Positions 1-6,687 are shown, counted from the first letter of the stretch. The stretch: 22,913 nucleotides of DNA from CAZWRN01 sp964636275 (GCA_964636275.1 CAZWRN010000019.1:1-22913); one strand, 5' to 3'. Notes: generated by a model not told the origin, from the sequence alone. Made by a program: numbers and translations.

Positions 1-55
1 AGATTTAAGATTTAAGATTTAAGATTTAAGATTTAAGATTTAAGATTTAAGATTT
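1..55. repeat. AGATTTA heptanucleotide tandem array
   Basis: Seven perfect copies of AGATTTA followed by a partial eighth occupy the left edge of the window, so the array probably continues outside it. It lies downstream of the 3' end of the DinD-like gene. Similar 7-bp or 8-bp arrays with other units occur in other spacers of this window (5350-5384, 6476-6520, 6546-6612, 11497-11531), so this looks like a property of the genome rather than of one gene. Confidence 0.9.
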
Positions 56-80
56 GAGCAAGCTCCTGCTTCGCAGTAAG
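56..80. repeat. small hairpin element with AAGC-TCCT-GCTT core
   Basis: Between the heptamer array and the dinD stop lies a compact sequence with overlapping inverted repeats (GAGC-AA-GCTC and AAGC-TCCT-GCTT). Its complementary strand holds AAGC-AGGA-GCTT, close to the AAGC-GGA-GCTT core of the hairpin units at 22721-22913. It may belong to the same dispersed hairpin family. The link is by eye and short, so it is tentative. Confidence 0.35.
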
Positions 81-99
81 ATTTAAGTAGACCGAGGAA

Positions 100-963
100 T
101 TATTTTTCCAATATTTTTGAGTTTTTGGGTAAATAATTGTCATGGCTTAAGACTTTTTTCCTCGTTTCTTTCTCCAGTTGTTTTCTAGCATCGCCAGCAA
201 TTTTACCCCCACGTTTAGAGACATTTTTATTTGCTTCAAAACCTTTAGGATGTTCAGTTTTAGTTATTTCAGTGGTGGATGCTTCGCCTAACTGAGAAAA
301 AAGATGTTCTAGATCAGTCATATGATCACGCAGGTTTTCGCGCTTCAAACCCTTCATTTTTTTATGTTCGGATGGGGTAATGCCAAAAGCGGCTTTAGAA
401 ATCTCGGCTGTTAAAATTTGATATTCTTGCGGGTTGTCCACCCCATGTTTGTGCCATTCATCAGTTAATTCTTCTCTGATTGCAATGCCACGCATTCTTC
501 GTTCAATCCACTCATCAGAATAGCCTTTGGCTTTGTATAATGCCCGAGCTCTTTTCTGAGCCAACTCGGGATCTTCAATTTCCTGAACTCTTTCATATCC
601 AACTTTAGCAAGCCATTTCTTGAATGGTTCGGCTTTTGATGAAGGAATACTTTGTATGAGACGAAAGATCCCTTCCGTATTCCAACAGTACATTTTTTGT
701 CTTCCGCCAGCTGTTTTAATATCCAGCATAAGGGGTGGTACAATTTGTACCCCCCCTTGGTTAACCAGTTTTTCTAATTCTGGGTCCCGGGTACGTAGTC
801 GTTTAAAATATTGAGCCGGGTCAAGGGAGTCAGTTAATACAGAGATGACATCATTAATTACAAACCACCATTCATTGTGATGAATAATTTTGCGAACTTC
901 TTTTTGTCTGAATATAGCAATTTTTATTAGTTCACTTTGTTCAGAGGTCATAGACAAATGCAT
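100..963 (-). CDS. dinD: DinD-like protein with BRO-N domain (DNA-damage-inducible protein D family)
   Basis: The 287-aa product has an N-terminal BRO/antirepressor domain at about residues 13-115 (FRQKEVRKIIHHNEWWFVINDV, then CWNTEGIFRLIQSIPS with AEPFKKWLA). A C-terminal DinD-type region follows at about 130-287 (RRMRGIAIREELTDEW, ILTAEISKAAFG, GLKRENLRDHMTDLE, LGEASTTEI, GGKIAGDARKQLE). Members of this family are found in phages and in bacterial chromosomes; E. coli DinD is SOS-regulated and is reported to inhibit RecA, but the role here is unknown. An alternative ATG at codon 5 (951) sits 10 nt behind a -10-like TAAGAT with a TTGAAA -35 17 bp further up, and may be the true start. No LexA-type box was seen upstream. 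The gene stands alone, next to repeats. Confidence 0.85.
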   Translation of the reverse strand: MHLSMTSEQSELIKIAIFRQKEVRKIIHHNEWWFVINDVISVLTDSLDPAQYFKRLRTRDPELEKLVNQGGVQIVPPLMLDIKTAGGRQKMYCWNTEGIFRLIQSIPSSKAEPFKKWLAKVGYERVQEIEDPELAQKRARALYKAKGYSDEWIERRMRGIAIREELTDEWHKHGVDNPQEYQILTAEISKAAFGITPSEHKKMKGLKRENLRDHMTDLEHLFSQLGEASTTEITKTEHPKGFEANKNVSKRGGKIAGDARKQLEKETRKKVLSHDNYLPKNSKILEK

Positions 964-990
964 CTTACGTCTTTTATTCGGTTATTTCAA
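962..990 (-). promoter_or_regulatory. candidate sigma-70-type promoter of dinD
   Basis: On the - strand TTGAAA (985-990) is followed by a 17-bp spacer and TAAGAT (962-967). The ATG of codon 5 of the DinD ORF lies 10 nt further. If used, this box would place the mRNA start after the first ATG, favouring the start at 951 and a nearly leaderless message. Prediction only. Confidence 0.4.
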
Positions 991-1010
991 TTGGTTAATT
1001 GGGATTTTTT

Positions 1011-1050
1011 CTAGTTAACTAATCATCTGATTCACTGATTAACTTACTTA
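1011..1050. repeat. degenerate octanucleotide array (CTGATTAA-like)
   Basis: Five 8-bp units in register (CTAGTTAA, CTAATCAT, CTGATTCA, CTGATTAA, CTTACTTA) fill the spacer between the two - strand genes and run into the stop codon of the glycosidase gene, so its last codons are part of the array. Confidence 0.6.
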
Positions 1051-2024
1051 AAAATGATGGCATTTGGCAGATTTCTGCCTGGTCCGGCGCGATAGCCGCC
1101 GTTGTGATAGAGGGCTGCACCGCCGCCGCCATCCATATTGAGGGCATATTCAGCTCCCAAAGTTTTAAAAATTTCGGCAAACTCCACCATATCAGCATCA
1201 TAGGCGACTACAAGGTAGATATTATCTTTGCCGTAGCCAACGCCGGATTTTGTGCCTCTATTTCTTTGCTTTTCAGGTAAACTATTTGGTTCCACTGTGA
1301 TCTGGCCACCATTTAAAATACCCGGAAAGTTGGTGATGCCGGCATTGAGTGAGCCGCTAAAGTTTTTAGCATCCTGCTGGTAATGGTAGCCTCCACCATC
1401 TTGGTAGATCATCGAGCGGCCATCCCATTTTAAGTTGGATTCATTGATCCATTTTTTGAGTCTGGTATTGTAGACGGAGAAATCAAAGGACTCTTTTTTG
1501 TCTTTGCAGTCCTCGTAGTCTGATGGGCAGTTGAAAGTACCAGTGATTCCAGCAACGCCACCGTTTTTGGTGACAAATTCTGCTAAAGGAAAGACCGGAC
1601 AATCTTTGGGGCAATCTGCATCAGAGGCCGTGTCTGTCACCATGGTGGCGCTGATAGGTAGTGTCACGACTTGTACCCGGAAATCTCCACGCGGTGTTTT
1701 GAGGATATCTGCAGCTGGGGCTGATTCAGAAGAAAGTTGGGGAGATGGACTGGGGTTGGCAGAGTCTGAGGCAGTATTGTTTTGTGGTTGGATAGTAGCC
1801 TGGGGTGAGCGGAGAGGGGCTATCACCTGGAATTTGCCACTGTCGGTGGCAATCTGGTTGTTTTTTATTACCAGGAGGGGGGTGTAGTCGGTATTGGGAG
1901 AGACACTACCTAAAAAAATCCGGCCATCAACAGCGGCATACATTACAATCCCACTTAGAATAATAGCGGTAAAGAGTAAAAACAGCGGAATGTATCCACG
2001 TTGATTTAAGATATTTTTGGGCAT
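1044..2024 (-). CDS. membrane-anchored phosphodiester glycosidase-like protein (NAGPA domain), copy 1
   Basis: The 326-aa protein has an N-terminal NQRGYIPLF motif and one hydrophobic segment at about residues 12-31, a Ser/Pro/Gln-rich linker at about 75-108, and a NAGPA-type domain from about 112 to the end. The domain carries the family's hallmark DGGGGAALY near the C-terminus and ends PNAIIFK. Four cysteines (DADCPKDC and NCPSDYEDC) are shared with the paralogue at 2428-3372 and probably form disulfides outside the cell. Known NAGPA proteins cleave GlcNAc-phosphodiesters or act in exopolysaccharide metabolism; the substrate here is unknown. It likely acts at the cell surface. A -10-like TACACT 7 nt before the ATG suggests its own promoter. 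Confidence 0.85.
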   Translation of the reverse strand: MPKNILNQRGYIPLFLLFTAIILSGIVMYAAVDGRIFLGSVSPNTDYTPLLVIKNNQIATDSGKFQVIAPLRSPQATIQPQNNTASDSANPSPSPQLSSESAPAADILKTPRGDFRVQVVTLPISATMVTDTASDADCPKDCPVFPLAEFVTKNGGVAGITGTFNCPSDYEDCKDKKESFDFSVYNTRLKKWINESNLKWDGRSMIYQDGGGYHYQQDAKNFSGSLNAGITNFPGILNGGQITVEPNSLPEKQRNRGTKSGVGYGKDNIYLVVAYDADMVEFAEIFKTLGAEYALNMDGGGGAALYHNGGYRAGPGRNLPNAIIFK

Positions 2025-2031
2025 TGTTTTC

Positions 2032-2060
2032 AGTGTAGAGTTTTTATTCTTTAGCGTAAA
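2032..2060 (-). promoter_or_regulatory. candidate promoter of glycosidase copy 1
   Basis: TTTACG (2055-2060), a 17-bp spacer and TACACT (2032-2037) lie on the - strand, with the ATG 7 nt beyond the -10 box. Each box matches 4 of 6 consensus bases. The geometry would make the transcript essentially leaderless. Confidence 0.4.
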
Positions 2061-2079
2061 GTAATGATTTTTTTATTAT

Positions 2080-2101
2080 GCGTCTTTTTTATAAAAGACG
2101 C
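2080..2101. repeat. perfect 9-bp inverted repeat (hairpin)
   Basis: GCGTCTTTT (2080-2088) and AAAAGACGC (2093-2101) are perfect complements around a TTAT loop. Neither strand has a T-run directly behind the stem, so it is not a classical intrinsic terminator. It sits just upstream of the promoter of glycosidase copy 1. Confidence 0.7.
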
Positions 2102-2110
2102 CCAAAAATC

Positions 2111-2241
2111 GTTTGCAGGAAAGTCGGCCTAAATTTGTTCAGTCGCTTAACGGGGGAATGTCTGCCCCCTCCGCAAGTATGCGGACCTCCCCCTGTTGCG
2201 CTCCCTCTCAAATTTTTAACGGCCTTTGTTTCAATGCAAAC
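2111..2241. repeat. 131-bp nested inverted-repeat element of unknown function
   Basis: This spacer folds into one long imperfect stem. From outside in: GTTTGCA (2111-2117) with TGCAAAC (2235-2241); GAAA with TTTC; GGCC (2126-2129) with GGCC (2221-2224); AAATTTG (2131-2137) with CAAATTT (2209-2215); CGC (2144-2146) with GCG (2198-2200); GGGGG (2152-2156) with CCCCC (2189-2193). Inside is a perfect CCGCA-AGTA-TGCGG hairpin (2171-2184). The GGGGG tract can alternatively pair with CCCCC at 2165-2169. It is more GC-rich than the surrounding spacer and has no convincing ORF. It could be a structured RNA, a MITE-like insertion or a dispersed palindromic repeat. No target-site duplication was recognised. 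Confidence 0.55.
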
Positions 2242-2269
2242 AAAATATTGGATTGGAAATGTATTAATG

Positions 2270-2301
2270 GTTTATTAGTTAATTGGATAATTAAATTGTT
2301 T
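2270..2301. repeat. degenerate octanucleotide array (GTTAATTG-like)
   Basis: Four 8-bp units in register (GTTTATTA, GTTAATTG, GATAATTA, AATTGTTT) sit between the 131-bp inverted repeat and the paired hairpin repeats. The unit resembles that of the larger array at 3387-3474. Confidence 0.45.
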
Positions 2302-2302
2302 A

Positions 2303-2364
2303 TCCTGAGCGTAGTCGAAGGATTAAGTTATTCGGATTGTTTACACTGAGCGAAGTCGAAGTGT
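2303..2364. repeat. two copies of a covarying hairpin repeat (core GAGCGNAGTCGA)
   Basis: Copy 1 (2303-2322) has arms TCCT/AGGA around GAGCGTAGTCGA. Copy 2 (2343-2364) has arms ACACT/AGTGT around GAGCGAAGTCGA. The cores are nearly identical while the flanking arms differ yet remain complementary. I recall similar CTTCGACT-CGCTCAG motifs dispersed in many environmental bacterial genomes, but have not verified this here. Confidence 0.65.
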
Positions 2365-2427
2365 TAGATTGTTTCTTGTGATTTTGACCAGATGAAGGGA
2401 ATCCTTGACTCTAGACTATCTCACTTT

Positions 2428-3372
2428 CTACTTAAATATAATAGCGTTGGGGAGACTTCTGCCTGGGCCTGCCTTGTAGCCGCCGTTGTATAAAGCCGCT
2501 GAGCCGCCGCCGTCTAGATTGAGTGCATACTGAGCCCCCAATGCTTTAAACACCGCAGCAAAGTCGTGCATATCTACTCCATAGGCTACCACCAAGAAAA
2601 TATTGGAGGTATTAAAGCCAATACCGCCTTTAGTGCCTTTGGAAGATTGCTTTTCGGAAAGGGAGCTGGCTTCTACAGTCACCTGCCCATTGTTTAAAAG
2701 TCCGGGATAATTGACTATACCAGCCGACAGTCCACCCCCAAAGCCGTTGGCATTTTGCATATAGTGGTAACCTCCTCCATCTCGATAAATCATTGAGCGG
2801 CCATTCCAGGAGAGTTGCCCTTGGTTGATCCATTTGCTCAGACGTGAATTGTAAACTGAGAAATCAAACGAATTTTTCTTGGAGGCACAGTCTGGATAGT
2901 CACTTGGACAGAAATACGATCCATTGATGCCGGCATAGCCACCATTTTGTGAGACAAAGTCGGCGAGTGATTTGGTCGGGCAGTCATTGGAACAGTCGGA
3001 GTCATTGGCTGTGTCGGTAACCATTTGGGCAGATATAGGGAGTGTGACAACCGTTGCCCGGAAATTGCCCCGATCGGTTTGTATCCCGCCGCCCCCAGTG
3101 GAACCACCAGAGGCAGTAGTTGATGGTTTGGGAGTGACAGATGGTTTTGGTGAAGGACTGGGACTAATGGAAGGAGATGGGCTGGGTGATGGTTCCAGTG
3201 ATGGAGAAGGTGAGGGACTTGGCTGTTCAGTGGGGGATGGCTCAGGAGATTTTTGAGAGTAGTAATCTTTAAACCGTTGGGATTGGGTACCGGCATAGAC
3301 GGAGAGCATGATGATCATGGTGACAGTTAGAACCAGGACTACCGGGATGTAACCGCGTTGATTGGGCAGCAT
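2428..3372 (-). CDS. membrane-anchored phosphodiester glycosidase-like protein (NAGPA domain), copy 2
   Basis: The 314-aa paralogue of the 1044-2024 gene has an NQRGYIPVV start with a hydrophobic segment at about residues 8-27. A strongly Pro-Ser-repetitive linker follows (about 40-90), typical of an extended cell-wall or surface spacer. The NAGPA domain runs from about 99 to the end, with LDGGGSAALY and the same C-terminal PNAIIFK. The four cysteines are conserved. Long near-identical runs (for example RSMIYRDGGGYHY) indicate a local gene duplication, while the linker sequences have diverged completely. It likely acts outside the membrane on a glycan or phosphodiester-linked polymer; the substrate is not predictable. 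A TACACT box 6 nt before the ATG suggests separate transcription from copy 1. Confidence 0.85.
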   Translation of the reverse strand: MLPNQRGYIPVVLVLTVTMIIMLSVYAGTQSQRFKDYYSQKSPEPSPTEQPSPSPSPSLEPSPSPSPSISPSPSPKPSVTPKPSTTASGGSTGGGGIQTDRGNFRATVVTLPISAQMVTDTANDSDCSNDCPTKSLADFVSQNGGYAGINGSYFCPSDYPDCASKKNSFDFSVYNSRLSKWINQGQLSWNGRSMIYRDGGGYHYMQNANGFGGGLSAGIVNYPGLLNNGQVTVEASSLSEKQSSKGTKGGIGFNTSNIFLVVAYGVDMHDFAAVFKALGAQYALNLDGGGSAALYNGGYKAGPGRSLPNAIIFK

Positions 3373-3378
3373 AGTATA

Positions 3379-3407
3379 AGTGTACAGTTAATAGGTGAAT
3401 TAGTGAA
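3379..3407 (-). promoter_or_regulatory. candidate promoter of glycosidase copy 2
   Basis: TTCACT (3402-3407), a 17-bp spacer and TACACT (3379-3384) lie on the - strand, and the ATG follows after 6 nt. The -10 hexamer is the same as for copy 1. The -35 lies inside the octanucleotide array. Confidence 0.4.
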
Positions 3408-3474
3408 TCGGTTAATTAGTTGATTAGTTAATCAGTTAATTGGATTGTTGAATTGTTGAATTGTTAGATTGTTG
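3387..3474. repeat. 88-bp degenerate octanucleotide array (11 units)
   Basis: Eleven 8-bp units follow in perfect register: GTTAATAG, GTGAATTA, GTGAATCG, GTTAATTA, GTTGATTA, GTTAATCA, GTTAATTG, GATTGTTG, AATTGTTG, AATTGTTA, GATTGTTG. The array fills the divergent spacer between glycosidase copy 2 and the Nudix gene and overlaps the putative -35 of the former. Confidence 0.75.
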
Positions 3475-3492
3475 GTTTATACTGGTGGGGTA

Positions 3493-3906
3493 ATGAAAAA
3501 GACGAAACAGATTACAGTTTTTTCAGGTTGTGTGGTGAAAGATGGGAAAATATTGATGTCTTTGCGAAGTGAGCCAGAATGTCCTGAAGCTCATATGAAA
3601 TGGGAATTTCCTGGGGGTAAAGCTGATTTTGGAGAAACTCCAGAAGAATGCGTTGCGCGGGAAATTTTGGAAGAGACTGGAGTTGAAGTTAAAGTTTTAA
3701 AGCTATTGCCTAAAGTATGGACTTCGTATTGGGAGTACGATTGGGGTACTCAGCAAACTTTTTGTTTTGTGTATGTCTGTGAATTTATCTCTCAAAAAGA
3801 GGTAGAAAAAGATCATCATGTGGAGAAAATTGAGTGGAAGAAGATTGAGGATATTGAAAAATTAGCAACTTTGCCAGGAACAAAAGAGGTTCTCAGGCTT
3901 TTATAA
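3493..3906 (+). CDS. Nudix hydrolase (MutT-like)
   Basis: From the ATG at 3493 the protein is 137 aa with a complete Nudix box at residues 42-64 (G42, E48, R56-E57, E60-E61, G63), the metal-binding signature for hydrolysis of nucleoside-diphosphate-linked compounds. EFPGGKADFGE and the small size resemble 8-oxo-dGTP-cleaning MutT/CTP-diphosphatase types, but substrate cannot be fixed from sequence. The reading frame is open to a TTG at 3469. I prefer the ATG because GGTGGGG lies just ahead of it and the residues before it fall in the repeat array. The 3' end overlaps the convergent IMPase gene by 14 bp. Confidence 0.9.
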   Translation: MKKTKQITVFSGCVVKDGKILMSLRSEPECPEAHMKWEFPGGKADFGETPEECVAREILEETGVEVKVLKLLPKVWTSYWEYDWGTQQTFCFVYVCEFISQKEVEKDHHVEKIEWKKIEDIEKLATLPGTKEVLRLL

Positions 3907-4669
3907 AATTTAGAAACTGATTTACAACATACTCATTGCCCACTACCATTTCTGGTGATAAGAAGTTAGGTTCATTACCTGTTAAATCTCTTAGAATTGC
4001 ACCTGATTCTTTTGCAATTATCATTGCAGCAGCATTATCCCAGGGTTTAAGACAGGTTTGAAAATAGAGATCGGTTCTTTTTGCTGCAACATCACATATC
4101 CCTAATACTGCACTTCCTTTAACCAACAACCATGGTGATGGTTTAATTTTTAAAAATAGCTCCATATTAAACCTAGTTCCCGCTGGATCATAAGAATTAT
4201 CTGCTGTTACAGTCCCTTTGGTTAAATCATCTAGTGTGCTCACTTGAAGGGGTGTTTCATTTACTGTAGCTCCTTTACCTGATTCAGCAAAAAAAAGTTC
4301 ATTTCTAAACGGATCGAAAACTGCACCAATTTTTGAAACTCCTTTTTCAACATAACCGACTGATACTGCTGAATAATTGCGACCATTTCGGAAATTGTTC
4401 GTTCCATCAATTGGATCAATCACCCATAGATTTGAAGCTTGTAATAAATCAGGGATAGCTGATTCTGTTTCTTCGGAAAGTATTTGATCGCCAGGAAAAT
4501 ATTTTTTAATTAAATCCAGGATTGCTTTTTCACTAGCTAAGTCGCCTGCTGTTACAAAGTTACCACGTCCTTCTTTTGCAACTATTCCGGCGTCAGGTAC
4601 TACAGATAGTAAGGCTTTACCTCCAGCTCGAGCAGCTTGTTTAGCGAGTTCTGCTCTTTCAAATCTCAT
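3893..4669 (-). CDS. inositol monophosphatase family phosphatase
   Basis: The 258-aa protein carries the Mg-binding motifs of the IMPase fold: D43 in VTAGDLASE, E66-E67 in SEET, DPIDGTNNF (85-93) and WDNAAAMI (210-217). Members dephosphorylate myo-inositol-1-phosphate, histidinol phosphate, NADP(H) or PAP. The cytosolic substrate here is uncertain and no inositol-lipid genes are nearby. It lies 9 nt downstream of truB on the same strand and is probably co-transcribed. A weak -10-like TAATAT with TAGACT 17 bp upstream also occurs before the ATG, so an internal promoter is possible. Confidence 0.9.
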   Translation of the reverse strand: MRFERAELAKQAARAGGKALLSVVPDAGIVAKEGRGNFVTAGDLASEKAILDLIKKYFPGDQILSEETESAIPDLLQASNLWVIDPIDGTNNFRNGRNYSAVSVGYVEKGVSKIGAVFDPFRNELFFAESGKGATVNETPLQVSTLDDLTKGTVTADNSYDPAGTRFNMELFLKIKPSPWLLVKGSAVLGICDVAAKRTDLYFQTCLKPWDNAAAMIIAKESGAILRDLTGNEPNFLSPEMVVGNEYVVNQFLNFIKA

Positions 4670-4678
4670 GGCTCTATA

Positions 4679-5338
4679 TTAACTTTTTAGTGCGGTAAAG
4701 TCTAGTTTGGCTAGAGACTCTAAGGTGTAGGAATTTTCGAGTGTAAATTCGCCGACTCTGGTTCGTACTAGATCTGACATATAGGCGCCGGTTTTTAGGG
4801 CGATGCCAATGTCTTTGGATAATGTTCTGATATACACCCCTTTTCCGGTGACAACCCGGATTTTTAGATGTGGATAGGAATATTCAAGCAGTTCGATCTC
4901 TTTAATAAAAGCTGGCCTGGGTGTCATTTCGACTGCTTCACCTTCGTGAGCATATTTATAGGCTTCTTTACCATTTACTTTGATAGCTGAATAAATCGGC
5001 GGCAGCTGGGTAATGTCCCCGACAAAACTTTCCAATACTTTTGATACTTCCGATACTTCTGGTACTTTTGATCCTTCCCAGATCGTTTTCTCTCCTTGTT
5101 CATCATCGGTGGTACTTTCCATTCCCAGTGTAATGTCGGCAATGTATTCCTTTTCTTTTTTCACTTCTTCAGCAATTTTTTTGGTCGATCCTCGGCTGAT
5201 AGCTACCACTAAGACCCCAGAGGCTAAAGGATCGAGTGTGCCGGCATGGCCAACTTTTTTAATGCCGGATATTTTTTTAATCTGGGTCAGGAGTCGATTG
5301 GATGTTGGTCCTTTTGGTTTGATAACACCGATAATCAT
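4679..5338 (-). CDS. truB: tRNA pseudouridine-55 synthase TruB
   Basis: The 219-aa protein converts U55 in the T-loop of tRNAs to pseudouridine. The family opening (GVIKPKGPTS) and the catalytic loop HAGTLDPLASGVL with Asp36 are present, followed by PPIYSAIKVNGKEAYKYA (about 116-133) and GKGVYIRTLSKDIG. It is shorter than the roughly 300-aa E. coli protein and ends soon after the catalytic domain, with no visible C-terminal PUA domain. It is the first gene of a probable two-gene unit with the IMPase. A TATACT box 6 nt before the ATG suggests a leaderless mRNA. Confidence 0.95.
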   Translation of the reverse strand: MIIGVIKPKGPTSNRLLTQIKKISGIKKVGHAGTLDPLASGVLVVAISRGSTKKIAEEVKKEKEYIADITLGMESTTDDEQGEKTIWEGSKVPEVSEVSKVLESFVGDITQLPPIYSAIKVNGKEAYKYAHEGEAVEMTPRPAFIKEIELLEYSYPHLKIRVVTGKGVYIRTLSKDIGIALKTGAYMSDLVRTRVGEFTLENSYTLESLAKLDFTALKS

Positions 5339-5344
5339 GAGGGA

Positions 5345-5350
5345 AGTATA
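5345..5350 (-). promoter_or_regulatory. candidate -10 box of truB
   Basis: TATACT on the - strand lies 6 nt before the truB ATG, directly next to a heptanucleotide array. A weak TTTATA about 17 bp further up could serve as -35. No Shine-Dalgarno is present. Confidence 0.35.
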
Positions 5351-5384
5351 AATTATAAATTACAAAGTATAAAGGATAAAGGAT
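5350..5384. repeat. degenerate heptanucleotide array (AAAGGAT-like)
   Basis: Five 7-bp units in register (AAATTAT, AAATTAC, AAAGTAT, AAAGGAT, AAAGGAT) occupy most of the spacer between the dehydrogenase stop and truB. Confidence 0.65.
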
Positions 5385-5394
5385 AAAACTTGGG

Positions 5395-6384
5395 TTAGGG
5401 GGTGGGTTTGACTAGATTGATGGGGGTGCCTTTTTGAAGGGCCTGGATATTTTCGACTGTGGTCTGCATGATTCTTTCTAAAGCTTCTTTTGAATCAAAG
5501 GCTAAGTGTGGGGTCATGATCACCTGAGGCATTCCTATCAGCTTTTGATTGAGTGCGGTAAGGGCGGGATCTTTGTCTTCAGCTCCGGAGGTCAATACCT
5601 CTTCATTTTCTACAACATCCAAAGCCGCTGCCGAGATAATGCCTTGTTCTAAAGCTGTAACCAAAGCGGCTGTTTCTATTACCGCTCCTCTGGCGGTGTT
5701 AACTAAGATGGCCCCTTTTTTGATTTGGGTAATGTTTTGAGAATTGAGCAGATGGTGAGTGCTGGGAAGATATGGTACGTGGATAGAGAGGACATCAGAT
5801 GTTTGGAGGACTTCATCCAGAGTTTTGTAGGTATAGCCTAGCTCAGACGCCAACTTTTCATTGGGAAAAGCATCGAAAGCGATGACATTCATCTCAAAGC
5901 CTTTGGCCATTTTGACTAAATGTGATCCAATTTTACCGGTACCCAAGACCCCCATGGTTTTATCCTTTAGATCAAAACCGACCAGCTGGGTGGTATCAAA
6001 CTTTTTAGTTTGTTTGACTCTTTGCCAGGCTTGAGGGATCTTTCTGGATAGTGAGAGGACTAGTCCAAAAGCAAATTCAGCAACAGTGTTTTCTCCATAT
6101 GATGGTACATTACAGACCGGGATATTTTTTTCTGCGGCGGCTTTGGTATCGATATGGTCATAACCTGTGGTCCGGGTGGCGATCAGTTTTAGATTTGGCA
6201 GTGCAGCTATGACGCTTTGGTCTATTTTAGAAACTGTATGAGTAGTGACAACTTCCAGCTGAGAGTAAGAAGCGGCGTTACTAGTAGTAAGTGGGTCGGT
6301 AGTAAAAGTTAGCTGATCAGAGGGAAAAGCTTTGGTGAAAAATTCTTGCTCGCCTGGTCTGATCTCAAAAAAGCCTATCTGCAT
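5395..6384 (-). CDS. D-2-hydroxyacid dehydrogenase (D-lactate dehydrogenase-like)
   Basis: The 329-aa product from the ATG at 6384 shows the NAD-binding loop GVLGTGKIGSHL (145-156) and the catalytic set of the family: Arg in NTARGAV (R232), Glu in ENEE (about 259-262) and His in TPHLAF (H293). RTTGYDHID and VAEFAFGLVLSLSRK are also typical. It would reduce a 2-keto acid such as pyruvate with NADH, fitting a fermentative lifestyle; exact substrate is uncertain. The frame is open to a TTG at 6423, but that TTG is part of a likely -35 box (TTGACT), and the -10 TACTAT ends 9 nt before the ATG, so 6384 is the better start. Confidence 0.9.
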   Translation of the reverse strand: MQIGFFEIRPGEQEFFTKAFPSDQLTFTTDPLTTSNAASYSQLEVVTTHTVSKIDQSVIAALPNLKLIATRTTGYDHIDTKAAAEKNIPVCNVPSYGENTVAEFAFGLVLSLSRKIPQAWQRVKQTKKFDTTQLVGFDLKDKTMGVLGTGKIGSHLVKMAKGFEMNVIAFDAFPNEKLASELGYTYKTLDEVLQTSDVLSIHVPYLPSTHHLLNSQNITQIKKGAILVNTARGAVIETAALVTALEQGIISAAALDVVENEEVLTSGAEDKDPALTALNQKLIGMPQVIMTPHLAFDSKEALERIMQTTVENIQALQKGTPINLVKPTP

Positions 6385-6393
6385 AACATATTG

Positions 6394-6423
6394 ATAGTAG
6401 TAATATGCACGGGTCCAAGTCAA
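6394..6423 (-). promoter_or_regulatory. candidate promoter of the D-hydroxyacid dehydrogenase
   Basis: TTGACT (6418-6423) and TACTAT (6394-6399), with an 18-bp spacer, lie on the - strand. The ATG is 9 nt beyond the -10 box, predicting a message with a leader of only a few nucleotides. Confidence 0.5.
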
Positions 6424-6475
6424 GTAAACGCGTGTTTTATCACCTATTTAATGATAGAATAGCCTCAGAATAAAT

Positions 6476-6521
<46 letters not shown>

Positions 6522-6545
6522 TTAGTTTAAATTTTACATTTTAAT

Positions 6546-6612
6546 ATTTGGAATTTGTTTAGAATTTCGAAATTAGTGTTTCGGATTTAGAATTTAGGAT
6601 TTCGGATTTATA
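6546..6612. repeat. degenerate heptanucleotide array (ATTTAGA/ATTTCGG-like) upstream of tRNA-Pro
   Basis: From 6557 eight units follow in register: GTTTAGA, ATTTCGA, AATTAGT, GTTTCGG, ATTTAGA, ATTTAGG, ATTTCGG, ATTTATA. The array ends 4 bp before the mature tRNA and contains -10-like hexamers such as TAGAAT and TAGGAT, so the tRNA promoter, if local, must lie within it. The unit resembles the perfect AGATTTA array at 1-55. Confidence 0.65.
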
Positions 6613-6615
6613 TTA

Positions 6616-6687
6616 CGGGGTGTAGTTCATCGGCAGAACGCTCGGATGGGGTCCGAGAGGTAGCAAGTTCAATTCTTGTCACCCCGA
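6616..6687 (+). tRNA. tRNA-Pro (anticodon GGG)
   Basis: A full cloverleaf can be drawn. The acceptor stem is CGGGGTG (6616-6622) with CACCCCG (6680-6686), seven perfect pairs, plus discriminator A6687. The D arm is GTTC/GAAC with a 7-nt loop. The anticodon stem is CTCGG/CCGAG with loop ATGGGGT, giving anticodon GGG at 6648-6650. The variable region is 5 nt, and the T arm GCAAG/CTTGT carries loop TTCAATT. C1-G72 and A73 fit bacterial tRNA-Pro. CCA is not encoded (the gene is followed by CTA). The last 19 nt overlap the 3' end of the recombinase gene on the opposite strand. Confidence 0.95.

Noticed and set aside
2080..2101. Intrinsic terminator
   Set aside because: The stem is perfect, but no T-run follows it on either strand; on the - strand an A-rich stretch follows.
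2078..2349. Two overlapping + strand reading frames of 66 and 78 codons in the long spacer
   Set aside because: They run through the hairpin, the 131-bp inverted repeat and the octanucleotide array. Their composition is that of the repeats and they have no ribosome-binding site, so they are taken as chance frames.
2972..3256. 94-codon + strand frame opposite glycosidase copy 2
   Set aside because: It is the antisense of the Pro-Ser repeat linker, giving a Gly/Asp-rich translation. The - strand frame has clear domain and linker structure.
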